Part shown: positions 50,923 through 60,035 of the stretch, one piece after another | Layout of the letters: each line of letters opens with the position of its first letter | How positions within the stretch are numbered: position 1 is the stretch's first letter | Origin: Streptomyces olivochromogenes | GTDB lineage: Bacteria; Actinomycetota; Actinomycetes; Streptomycetales; Streptomycetaceae | Assembly (NCBI RefSeq): GCF_001514115.1 | Contig: NZ_KQ948451.1 | Coordinates: 33,669 to 97,668 of the forward strand | Direction of reading: 5' to 3' | DNA: 64,000 nt | Made by a program: the position numbers and the translations under genes | Notes under the pieces: generated by a model | What the model was told of the DNA's origin: nothing | Database searches by the model: none | The model's input: only the letters and a program-made list of their open reading frames with translations

Positions 50923-52341
50923 ATGCACCGCACACTCGCCGACGATCTCTCCCGGCTTCCCGAGCTCCTGCAGTCCGCCCGTGACTTCGCCGCCGGGGAG
51001 GTGGACGGACTGGACGGGCGTCCCGTCGCCCACCCCGGCAAGGTGCCCGATCCCGAGCCCCTGCCCGCCGAGGGACACGGCGCGCAGGGGGCGCTGAGCC
51101 GGTTCGGCGAGCGCTGGGCGCCCGGATTCTCCGGTTCCGCGGGGCCCCGCTACCTCGGTTTCGTCACCGGCGGCGCGACGCCCGCCTCGCTCACCGGGGA
51201 CTGGCTGACCGGCGCGTACGACCAGAACGTGTCCGGCGGCGGCGGATCGTCGGCGAGCGCGCTGGAGCGGGAGACGGTGGGCTGGCTGCGCGAGCTGTTC
51301 GGACTGGGCGAGGCGCACAGCGGGGCGTTCGTGAGCGGCGCGACCGTCTCGAACACGGTCGGATTGGCGATCGCGCGGGAGTGGCTCGGCGAGCGGCTGG
51401 GCGTGTCCGTGTCACGGGAGGGCGCCGCCGCGCTCGGACCGGTCGACGTCCTGTCCGGCTCCGCGCACTCCAGCGTCACCAAGGCGCTCTCGGTGCTCGG
51501 CATCGGCCGGGACCGGCTGCGTACGGTGCCGGTGCTGCCCGGGAACCGTGAGGCCGTCGACGTCGAGCGGCTCGCCGCCGCCCTCGAGGCGCTCGACGGG
51601 CGCCCGGCGATCGTCGTGGCGAACGCCGGAACCGTGAACACCGTCGACTTCGACGATCTGCGGGCCATCGCCGCGCTCAAGGAGCGGTACGACTTCTGGC
51701 TGCACGTGGACGCGGCGTTCGGCGGCTTCGCCGCGCTGTCACCGTCGTACGCGCATCTCGTCGACGGGCTCGACGCGGCCGACTCCGTCTGTGTCGACCT
51801 GCACAAATGGCTCAACGTCCCCTACGACGCGGCCGTGCAGTTCACGCGCCGCCGGGACCTCCAGGTCCGGGTCTTCCACAACGAGTCCCCGTACCTGGGC
51901 CTGCCGACCGGCGACCCCGACTTCCTGCACCTCACACCGGAGAACTCGCGCCGGCTGCGGGCGCTCCCGGCGTGGTTCTCGCTGATGGCGTACGGACGCG
52001 AGGGGCATCGCGAGATCGTCGAGCGGAACATCGCGCTCGCCCGGCTGCTGGGCGAACGCATCACGGACGTACCGGAGTTGCGGCTCCTGGCGCCCGTGCG
52101 GCTCAACGTCGTCTGCTTCACCCTCGCGGACGAGCCCACGCGGGAGCGGGTGCACGCGCTGGCGGCGGCGGTCGCGGCCTCGGGCGAGGCCTACGTGACG
52201 CCGACCGTGTACGCGGGGACTCAGGGGCTGCGGGCCGCGTTCAGCAACTGGCGTACGACCAAGGCCGACACCGAGAGGGTGTTCTCCGTCCTGCGGTCGG
52301 CCGCCCTCACGGTCTCACCGCGCTCCGGAAACCCGTGTTGA
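50923..52341 (+). CDS. PLP-dependent group II decarboxylase-like enzyme
   Basis: The 472-residue protein belongs to the glutamate/aromatic amino-acid decarboxylase group. It has SGATVSNTVGLAIAREW and LHVDAAFGGFAALSP with the PLP-contacting Asp. The Schiff-base Lys lies in VCVDLHKWLNVPYD near residue 300. It decarboxylates or transforms an amino acid; the exact one is not inferable. ATG at 50923 is fixed by the family start. Its 3' end overlaps the stop of the convergent SDR gene by 35 bases. The promoter region is shared with the divergent L,D-transpeptidase. Confidence 0.87.
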   Translation: MHRTLADDLSRLPELLQSARDFAAGEVDGLDGRPVAHPGKVPDPEPLPAEGHGAQGALSRFGERWAPGFSGSAGPRYLGFVTGGATPASLTGDWLTGAYDQNVSGGGGSSASALERETVGWLRELFGLGEAHSGAFVSGATVSNTVGLAIAREWLGERLGVSVSREGAAALGPVDVLSGSAHSSVTKALSVLGIGRDRLRTVPVLPGNREAVDVERLAAALEALDGRPAIVVANAGTVNTVDFDDLRAIAALKERYDFWLHVDAAFGGFAALSPSYAHLVDGLDAADSVCVDLHKWLNVPYDAAVQFTRRRDLQVRVFHNESPYLGLPTGDPDFLHLTPENSRRLRALPAWFSLMAYGREGHREIVERNIALARLLGERITDVPELRLLAPVRLNVVCFTLADEPTRERVHALAAAVAASGEAYVTPTVYAGTQGLRAAFSNWRTTKADTERVFSVLRSAALTVSPRSGNPC

Positions 52342-53083
52342 CGGCGGTGAGGCCGCCGTCCACGCACAGCGTGGTCCCGGTGATCCATGCCGCGTCCCGG
52401 GAGGCGAGGAAGGCGACGGCGGCCGCGATGTCGTCCGGTTCACCGACCCGTCCTAGCGGATAGATCCCCGACGCCTGGGCGAGATCGTCGTCGCGGCCCT
52501 CCCACGCCGGGGTGCGGACCGTGCCCGGCGCGACCAGGTTGACCCGCACACCTCGCGGGGCCGCGTGCCCCGCGAGCGTACGGGTGAGGGACATGAGGCC
52601 CGCCTTGGCCGCGCTGTAGGCATGGTTGCCGAAGTCCTGGATGCCGTTCACCGAACCGATGTTGACGATGGCGCCCCGGCCCGAGGCCACCAGGTGCGGG
52701 AGGGCCGCACGGCTGCAGCGGTACGCGCCGGTCAGGGTGAGGTCGAGGTCACGCGCCCACACCTCGTCCGGCTCGTCCTCGAAGAGCGGGGCGTCGGGAG
52801 AGCACCCGTAGGCGTTGTTGACCAGGACGTCGAGCGAGCCGAAGGAGTCCACGGCGTACGCGACGGCCGCCTCCACCGCCGCCCGGTCCCCCACGTCACA
52901 CGCCAACTCCTCTGCCCGGGCCCCCAGTTCGCGGATCGAGGCGGCCGTCTTCTCCGCCTCGGCCGGGTCCACGTCCGTGACGAGCACCCGAGCACCCTCC
53001 TCGGCCAGCCGGCGGGCGGTGGCCGCGCCGATGCCGCGGGCCGCGCCCGTGATCAGAACTCCGTATCCTTCAAAGCGCCTCAT
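52307..53083 (-). CDS. SDR family oxidoreductase
   Basis: The 258-residue protein has TGAARGIGAATARRLAEEGA, an Asp (VTDVDP) selecting NAD, NNAYG, Ser in VNIGSVNG, and YSAAKAG. It matches classical SDRs of the fabG-like type. ATG at 53083 is the start of the MRRFEGYG segment. Its 3' end overlaps the decarboxylase gene by 35 bases tail-to-tail. It is divergent from the small membrane protein gene starting 19 bases away. Confidence 0.88.
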   Translation of the reverse strand: MRRFEGYGVLITGAARGIGAATARRLAEEGARVLVTDVDPAEAEKTAASIRELGARAEELACDVGDRAAVEAAVAYAVDSFGSLDVLVNNAYGCSPDAPLFEDEPDEVWARDLDLTLTGAYRCSRAALPHLVASGRGAIVNIGSVNGIQDFGNHAYSAAKAGLMSLTRTLAGHAAPRGVRVNLVAPGTVRTPAWEGRDDDLAQASGIYPLGRVGEPDDIAAAVAFLASRDAAWITGTTLCVDGGLTAVNTGFRSAVRP

Positions 53084-53101
53084 GACAGATACCGTGCGCC
53101 C

Positions 53102-53638
53102 ATGTCCGCGTTCATACAACAACTTCCGGCACTGATCGGCGTGGTCATCGGTGCGCTGGGCTCATATCTGGCGATCGTGCGAGGCGATCGGGCCCGCTTC
53201 CGCCGGGAGCAGACGGCCCGATGGGAGGAACGGCGGCTCGCGGTGTACGCCGACTACGCGCGGTCGCTCAAGAAGAGCGTCACTCTGACCTACCGGGTGG
53301 CGTCACACCTGGGCAACGACCCGCACCCGCACCCCTTGTCCCCGCAGGAGGCGGAGCCGCTGCTGGCCGAGGCCACCCTCGCGCGGGATCCGTCCGGGGA
53401 GACGCTGATCCTCCTGGGCAGTCCGGAGGTGGTGGAACGGGCCCGGACGTGGGTCGTCAGGGTGATGGAGATGGAGCAGTTCCTGCGCGAGGGGACGCGT
53501 GACCCGCAGGCATGGCAGACCCTGTTGGAGCGGCAGCGCGCCGGGCGCGAGGGCTACTACGCGGCCGTGCGGAACGATCTGGCGCTGCCCCCGGGCCACT
53601 CCGCGCGCTGGCCGCTGTCGCCGGTGCGTCCCGCCTGA
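53102..53638 (+). CDS. hypothetical protein with one N-terminal membrane span
   Basis: The 178-residue protein begins MSAFIQQLPALIGVVIGALG, a single span or uncleaved anchor. It continues with a helical, charged region (RFRREQTARWEERRLAVYAD, LLGSPEVVERARTWVVRVME). I recall similar single-span Streptomyces proteins, but no function. The ATG at 53102 is 19 bases from a divergent SDR start. Its stop is two bases before the convergent SDR stop. Confidence 0.7.
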   Translation: MSAFIQQLPALIGVVIGALGSYLAIVRGDRARFRREQTARWEERRLAVYADYARSLKKSVTLTYRVASHLGNDPHPHPLSPQEAEPLLAEATLARDPSGETLILLGSPEVVERARTWVVRVMEMEQFLREGTRDPQAWQTLLERQRAGREGYYAAVRNDLALPPGHSARWPLSPVRPA

Positions 53639-53640
53639 GC

Positions 53641-54555
53641 TCACCGGTACCCCGTCACATCCGCCGGCCTGCCCGCGTCCTGGACCTCGACGAGATACCG
53701 CCAGGCGTCGGGCCTGCTGCCGTCGCGGTCGGTGAAGCCGTACTCCCGGGCGAGCTGCCCGCTGGAGAGCGAGCGGCCGTTCCAGCGCGTGACGTCCGGG
53801 TCGGCGGCCAGCGCGGCCACGGCACGGCCGACGTAGAAGGGCGTCTCGGAGATGGCGAAGTGCGGGACGCGCTCGAGGGCGTCCCGCCAGTTCTCCTCGC
53901 TGACGTCGAAGGTGTCCAGCATCATCTCCGAGCGCAGCCAGCCGGGGGTGAGCGCGAGGGCGGTGGCACCGCGCGGGCCGAGTTCGTGGCCGAGGGAGAA
54001 CGCCATGCGCAGGACGGACGCCTTGGCGAGGTCGTAGAAGAAGGAGACCCGGTAGGTGTCCCGGTTGTAGTCGGCGGTGCCGTCGGTCATCTCGACGACG
54101 AGGCCGCCGGGGGTGCGCAGCAACAGGGGCAGGGCGTGGTGGCTGGTGATCGCGTGCGTCTCGACGGCCCGGCGCAGCAGCCCGAGGCCCTGGTCGAGGT
54201 CGGTCTCCCAGAGCGGGGTGTCCCACTCGAAGTGTTTCTCGCCGCCCCAGACGTCGTTGACGAGCACATCGAGGCGGCCCTGTTCGTACGCGATGCGGGC
54301 GACCAGGGCCTCGACCTCGGCGGGGACCAGATGGTCGGTGGGCACCGCGATGCCGACGCCTCCGGCCGCGGTGACCAGATCCGCCGTGTCCTCGATCGTC
54401 TCGGGACGGTCGTACTCGGAGCGCCGTTCGCGCGTGCTGCGTCCGGTGACGTAGACGGTGGCGCCGGCCGAGCCGAGCTCCACCGCGATTCCCCGGCCCG
54501 CTCCCCGGGTCGCTCCCGCGACCAGCGCGACCCTGCCGTCCAACGGCCCTGGCAT
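53641..54555 (-). CDS. SDR family oxidoreductase with NDVWGG variant
   Basis: The 304-residue protein has GATRGAGRGIAVELGSAGAT, an Arg (TGRSTRERR) implying NADPH, and the catalytic YDLAKAS. At the usual NNAG position it has NDVWGG. The Ser normally before the Tyr is replaced by VVEMTDGT. This is a known actinobacterial subfamily of longer SDRs as far as I recall. ATG at 54555. Substrate unknown. It is on the same strand as the mycothiol formaldehyde genes but separated by 123 bases from them. Confidence 0.85.
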   Translation of the reverse strand: MPGPLDGRVALVAGATRGAGRGIAVELGSAGATVYVTGRSTRERRSEYDRPETIEDTADLVTAAGGVGIAVPTDHLVPAEVEALVARIAYEQGRLDVLVNDVWGGEKHFEWDTPLWETDLDQGLGLLRRAVETHAITSHHALPLLLRTPGGLVVEMTDGTADYNRDTYRVSFFYDLAKASVLRMAFSLGHELGPRGATALALTPGWLRSEMMLDTFDVSEENWRDALERVPHFAISETPFYVGRAVAALAADPDVTRWNGRSLSSGQLAREYGFTDRDGSRPDAWRYLVEVQDAGRPADVTGYR

Positions 54556-54678
54556 GTCCGACCTCCGTGCTCGTGTGGTTCACGGGCTGCCTTCGCCCGT
54601 GTGTCCCCACGAGAGTCCCTCGGAAGCCGGACATCTCCTGTCGTGATTCGCTGGTGTGTCGCGACGGGCCCGGCCCGG

Positions 54679-55308
54679 TCAGTGGCCGCGCTTGATCCAC
54701 TCCTCCAGATGCGGGGCCTCGGCACCGATCGTGGTCGAGTCCCCGTGCCCGGTGCGGACGACCGTGTCTGCCGGGAGGGTGAGCAGGCGCTCGCGGATCG
54801 ACTCGACGATCGTCGGGAAGTGGGAGAAGGAGCGCCCGGTGGCTCCGGGGCCGCCCTGGAACAGCGTGTCACCGGTGAAGACGGCGCCCAGGCCCGGGTC
54901 GTAGAGGCAGACCGCGCCGGGGGCGTGGCCGGGCGTGTGCAGGACGGTCAGGTCCGCGCCGGCCGCCTCGATCACCTGCCCGTCCTGCAGCCAGGCGTCG
55001 GGGAGCCGGTCGGGATGGGTCTGCTTCCACAGCTGCAGATCATCGGGGTGGAGCCAGATCGTGGCGCCGGTGCGCTCGGCGAGGGCGGGCGCGGCGTCGA
55101 TGTGGTCGTTGTGGGCGTGGGTGCACACGATGGCCAGCAGCCGCCGGTCGCCCACCGCCGCGGCGATGGCGTCGGCGTCGTGCGCGGCGTCGATGACGAT
55201 CGCCTCGTGGTCGTCGCCGACGATCCACACGTTGTTCTCGACGTCCCAGGTGCCGCCGTCGAGCGAGAACGTGCCCGAGGTGACGAGGTGCTCGACACGG
55301 GCGCCCAT
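54679..55308 (-). CDS. MBL-fold hydrolase, probable S-formylmycothiol pathway partner
   Basis: The 209-residue protein has the metallo-beta-lactamase motif THAHNDHID, then HTPGHAPGAVCLYD, FTGDTLFQGGPG and TGHGDSTTIG, giving a complete two-zinc glyoxalase-II-like site. It is adjacent to the S-hydroxymethylmycothiol dehydrogenase, with a one-base stop/start overlap (TGATG). Actinobacterial versions of this pair are thought to convert formaldehyde to formate through mycothiol, the hydrolase acting on the formyl thioester. This assignment is from context. ATG at 55308, with a GTG immediately before it. Confidence 0.85.
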   Translation of the reverse strand: MGARVEHLVTSGTFSLDGGTWDVENNVWIVGDDHEAIVIDAAHDADAIAAAVGDRRLLAIVCTHAHNDHIDAAPALAERTGATIWLHPDDLQLWKQTHPDRLPDAWLQDGQVIEAAGADLTVLHTPGHAPGAVCLYDPGLGAVFTGDTLFQGGPGATGRSFSHFPTIVESIRERLLTLPADTVVRTGHGDSTTIGAEAPHLEEWIKRGH

Positions 55309-56393
55309 CACAGCACCACCACCGAACGCAGCACGTCACCGTGGTGCATCCGCTCGAAGGCGGCCTCGATCCCGTCGAGGGCGATCGTCTCGGTCACGAA
55401 CGCGTCCAGGTCCAGCCGCCCCTGGAGGTGCAGGTCGATGAGCATCGGGAAGTCGCGGGAGGGCAGGCAGTCGCCGTACCAGGACGACTTGAGGGCGCCG
55501 CCGCGTCCGAAGACGTCGAGGAGCGGCAGTTCGAGCTTCATCTCGGGGGTGGGTACGCCGACGAGGACGACCGTGCCGGCGAGGTCGCGGGCGTAGAAGG
55601 CCTGCTGGTACGTCTCCGGGCGGCCGACCGCGTCGATGACGACGTCGGCACCGAAGCCGCCGGTGAGTCCCTGGATCGCCTCGACGGGGTCGGTCGAGGT
55701 GGAGTTGACGGTGTGCGTCGCGCCGAGCTTCGAGGCGGTGGTGAGCTTCCGGTCGTCGATGTCGACGGCGATGATCTTCGCGGCGCCTGCCAGCCGGGCT
55801 CCTGCGATCGCGGCGTTGCCGACGCCACCGCAGCCGATGACGGCGACGGAGTCCCCGCGGCCGACGTTGCCGGTGTTGATGGCGGCGCCGATGCCCGCCA
55901 TCACCCCGCAGCCGAGCAGACCGGCGACCGCCGGGGAGACCGCGGGGTCGACCTTGGTGCACTGTCCGGCGGCGACCAGGGTCTTGTCCGCGAAGGCGCC
56001 GATGCCCAGGGCCGGGGACAGTTCGGTGCCGTCCTTGAGCGTCATCTTCTGCTTGGCGTTGTGCGTGTTGAAGCAGTACCAGGGCCGCCCGCGCAGACAG
56101 GCCCGGCACTGCCCGCACACCGCACGCCAGTTGAGGACGACGAAGTCGCCGGGAGCCACGTCCGTGACGCCGTCGCCGACCGACTCCACGATCCCGGCAG
56201 CCTCGTGGCCGAGCAGGAAGGGGAAGTCGTCGTTGATGCCGCCTTGCTTGTAGTGCAGGTCGGTGTGGCAGACCCCGCACGCCTGGATCTTCACCACGGC
56301 CTCTCCCGGCCCCGGATCCGGCACAACGATGGTCTCGACGCGCACCGGTTCGTTCTTGCCCGGGGCGATCACGCCACGTACTTCCTGCGCCAT
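55308..56393 (-). CDS. S-(hydroxymethyl)mycothiol dehydrogenase
   Basis: The 361-residue protein is a class III-like zinc alcohol dehydrogenase. [14 protein letters not shown] holds the catalytic Cys, [18 protein letters not shown] the His and Glu. The structural Cys set is in [15 protein letters not shown], and the NAD motif is [14 protein letters not shown]. It oxidises the mycothiol-formaldehyde adduct with NAD, the actinobacterial counterpart of the glutathione-dependent route. The structural zinc loop and the [20 protein letters not shown] start fit MscR-type proteins. ATG at 56393. It forms an operon with the MBL hydrolase. Confidence 0.92.
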   Translation of the reverse strand: MAQEVRGVIAPGKNEPVRVETIVVPDPGPGEAVVKIQACGVCHTDLHYKQGGINDDFPFLLGHEAAGIVESVGDGVTDVAPGDFVVLNWRAVCGQCRACLRGRPWYCFNTHNAKQKMTLKDGTELSPALGIGAFADKTLVAAGQCTKVDPAVSPAVAGLLGCGVMAGIGAAINTGNVGRGDSVAVIGCGGVGNAAIAGARLAGAAKIIAVDIDDRKLTTASKLGATHTVNSTSTDPVEAIQGLTGGFGADVVIDAVGRPETYQQAFYARDLAGTVVLVGVPTPEMKLELPLLDVFGRGGALKSSWYGDCLPSRDFPMLIDLHLQGRLDLDAFVTETIALDGIEAAFERMHHGDVLRSVVVL

Positions 56394-56424
56394 GGTGGTG
56401 AACCCTTCCGTAGATCGACGTTCG

Positions 56425-57341
56425 TCAACCGACCCTACGGTGTGACCCGCCGGTAACCGACCGGTAGAACGCCAGGTGGCGTGCGGCCGCCTCGGTCCAG
56501 GTGTGGCGGGCGGCCGGCTTCCGGCCAAGGGCGGCGCGTACCGGATCGTCCGAGGTGAGGGCGCGGCCGAGCGCGGTGGCGAAGGCCTCCGGCGAGTCCG
56601 AAGCCCTCCTTGAGGGAGGGGCACGCGAAGGGGGTGATCGCGGGCGGCGAGATCCTCTTCGACTACCGCGACTACCGGGCGAACCAGCCGCACATCGGGA
56701 CGCGCGGCGCGCAGCAGGGCGTACGCCTCGATGAGGTCGAGGGAGCCCTTGCGCGGTTCGGTCCCGCCGACGGTCAGGACGTACGGGCCGAGGCGGGCGC
56801 GCCAGCCGGCGCGGGCCGCGGGATCGGTGGTCGCGAACCGTTCGTACGCCACTCCGTTGGGGATGACGGCGGGGTCGAGGCCCCAGCCCACGCGGAGTTC
56901 GTCCGCGACGGACCGCGAGACACAGAGGTGTGCGTACGGCTCGACGACGGCCCGTTCGTGGCAGGCGGCCAGTTCGAGGGTGGTGAAGTGATCGAGGTGG
57001 TGGACGGTGCGGACACAGGGGCCCGCCGCGTTGGCGCTGATGCAGTCCTGGGCGTGGACGATGTCGAAGGCCGCCGCGCACGGGGCGAAGGCGGCGCGGA
57101 GGGTGGCGATGGAGCGGAGGACGCGCGCGCCGACGGTCTCCTCCCGCGGGCCGTCGGGAAACGGGAGGATCCGTACACGCACCCCGTCGTCGACCTCGCG
57201 AAAGAAACCGCGGTCGCCGCCCCGGCCGAGCGACCGGACGGTGACGTCCTCGCCGGCCGCGGCGAGCGCCTCGGCGAGGGCGACGGTGTGCACGACACCG
57301 CCGCGCGGCCTGGTGGAGCAGCTGAGCAGGGCGATCTTCAC
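56425..57341 (-). pseudogene. MSMEG_0565-like glycosyltransferase with internal micro-inversion
   Basis: From the GTG at 57341 the N-terminal 215 residues are intact ([40 protein letters not shown]). After PDVRL at about 56686 the next conserved block, [17 protein letters not shown], is present but on the opposite strand (56634-56684). It is followed on the minus strand by PSLKEGF, a deletion, and the C-terminus ([20 protein letters not shown]). The gene has therefore undergone a short inversion plus two deletions. Its start overlaps the stop of the nitrilase-like gene. Confidence 0.85.
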
Positions 57342-57945
57342 GAGGGGCTCCCCGGTCTATCGGTACGCGGCGGGACGGCGTTCGTCGAGGCGCGCAGCAC
57401 GCGGCGGACGCGGTCGATCTCGGCGGCGATGTCGACCTCGGCGACGGCCAGGCCCGCCTTGGCCCAGGTGCGGGCGAGGATGTCGCCGGGGCCGACGACC
57501 TTGGACTGGCCGAGGAAGCGCAGGCCGCCCATGGCGCCGGTCTGGTTGGAGGAGGCGAGGACGACCTGGTTCTCGGCGGCGCGTGCCTGGTCGTAGAGGT
57601 CGAAGAGTTTGGCCTGTCGGTCCTGGGCCATGCGCGGGGCGCGGTTGGTGATGCTGGTGGGCCAGGCGGACAGGCACGCGAGGATCTCGGCGCCGTCCAG
57701 GGCGAGGGAGCGCGCGGACTCCGGGAACGTCTTGTCGTAGTAGAGGGGCATGCCGATCCGGCCGACGGACGTGTCGAAGGCGTGGAAGCGGTCGCCGGAG
57801 GCGTAGCCGGCGTCCTCGCCGAGCGGCTGGTGGACCTTGCGGTGGTTGCCGAGCACTCCGTCGCCGTTCACGCACACCACGCTGTTGTAGCGGGCGTCCC
57901 CGTCGGCCTCGCAGTAGCCCGCGACGACGGTCAACTCCCCCGCGA
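57338..57945 (-). pseudogene. carbon-nitrogen hydrolase, C-terminal two-thirds, catalytic Cys lost
   Basis: The frame encodes ELTVVAGYCEADGDARYNSV, RKVHQPLGEDAGY, and GRIGMPLYYDKTFPESARSL. It then runs LFDLYDQARAAENQVVLASS to the end. The nitrilase catalytic Cys expected in L-C-Y-D is Tyr here (TAC). The Lys in RKVH is present. The N-terminal part with the catalytic Glu is replaced by unrelated sequence. It is followed by a glycosyltransferase with a four-base overlap, as in the nitrilase gene clusters of mycobacteria and Streptomyces. Probably inactive. Confidence 0.78.
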
Positions 57946-58437
57946 GGCCGCGAGATCCAGCCCCGGGGTGGCACCCCCGGCGGCGCGCAGCACCCGGGTC
58001 GAGGGTCGCGCCGATGGCGAGCACCGCGCCGGCCGACCCCTCACGAACGACCGCGAAGCCCCCGGTCGCCGCGCGCGACTCCGCGTCGGACCGGTGGGAC
58101 ACGTGGAGGTACACCCGGTCGCCGAGGGCCACGGCGACCGGGACCGGCGGCCCCACCTCGTCGAGGCCTTGCCCTGGAGATCGGGCAGGGCGGCGACGGA
58201 CGTACGGCGCGGCGGCCGAACTCGCGCTGATCGGAAGGGTGGCGAGGCTTCGCCCGGCGACCGTTCGGCGGCGACCGCGTGAGCGGCGCCGGGGCCGACG
58301 TGAGCCGGGCCCCCGACCGGGCCCTCGGTCGCGGGCCCCCGGTCGCGGGCCCGGGAGGAGCCGCCTAGCGTGGAACACGTCCGGGCGGGGGACGGCACGG
58401 CGGACGTGGGGGTCGTCCCGTCTTCGGAGGTCCCCCC
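57946..58437. other. rearranged sequence upstream of the nitrilase remnant
   Basis: The minus strand stays open with a segment such as GDRVYLHVSHRSDAESRAAT and FAVVREGSAGAVLAIGATLD, which is not nitrilase-like and which I do not recognise. It may be the end of another decayed gene. Near 58318-58350 the direct repeat GGTCGCGGGCCC occurs twice. The promoter of the phosphate transporter should lie at the right end. Confidence 0.45.
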
Positions 58438-59577
<1,140 letters not shown>

Positions 59578-59596
59578 GAGCCGGCCGACCGTCCCC

Positions 59597-59655
59597 TCCC
59601 GTCTCGTTCTTTCCCGTCCTGTTCCCTCTCGTCTCGTCCCGTCCCGTCCCGTCCG
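59597..59655. repeat. pyrimidine-rich GTCCC/GTCTC tract
   Basis: Short units such as CGTCTCGTCC and CGTCCCGTCC recur on the plus strand between the transporter and the next gene. It is a low-complexity spacer and not obviously a hairpin. Confidence 0.6.
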
Positions 59656-59676
59656 GCAGCGAAAGGAGGCGCGGCG

Positions 59677-59913
59677 ATGGACATCCACTGGGCCGCCCTC
59701 GGCGGTGTGTTCGGTGTGAGCCTCGGGATCACGTTGCTCACGGTCGTGCTGTTCTCCCTCGGTGTCGCCGCCCAGCCCCGTGACGACGGCGCAGGACACG
59801 GCGGAGCACGCTCCCACGGCGCCCACCGGACGGCCACCGCGACAGCGGTGCTGTGCTTCTGCGCGTGCCTGGCTGTCGCCGTCTACGGGCTCACCCTGAT
59901 CATCGGCGGCTGA
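59677..59913 (+). CDS. small two-span membrane protein, 78 residues
   Basis: The product has two hydrophobic segments (LGGVFGVSLGITLLTVVLFS and ATATAVLCFCACLAVAVYGL) joined by a His-rich polar loop (GHGGARSHGAHR). AAAGGAGG lies nine bases before the ATG. In Streptomyces such short genes often follow pit transporters. No function is known; the His-rich loop could face the cytoplasm or outside. Likely co-transcribed with the transporter. Confidence 0.75.
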   Translation: MDIHWAALGGVFGVSLGITLLTVVLFSLGVAAQPRDDGAGHGGARSHGAHRTATATAVLCFCACLAVAVYGLTLIIGG

Positions 59914-60035
59914 CATCCGTTCCCGATCGTGCCGGAACCGGTCGTCCACGGCTCCAGGCCCGAGGGCCGGCCTGCGGGCCCGAACTGCCCGGGACAACCG
60001 GGGCGTTGTCAGTGGTGGCCGGCAGGATCGCCGAC

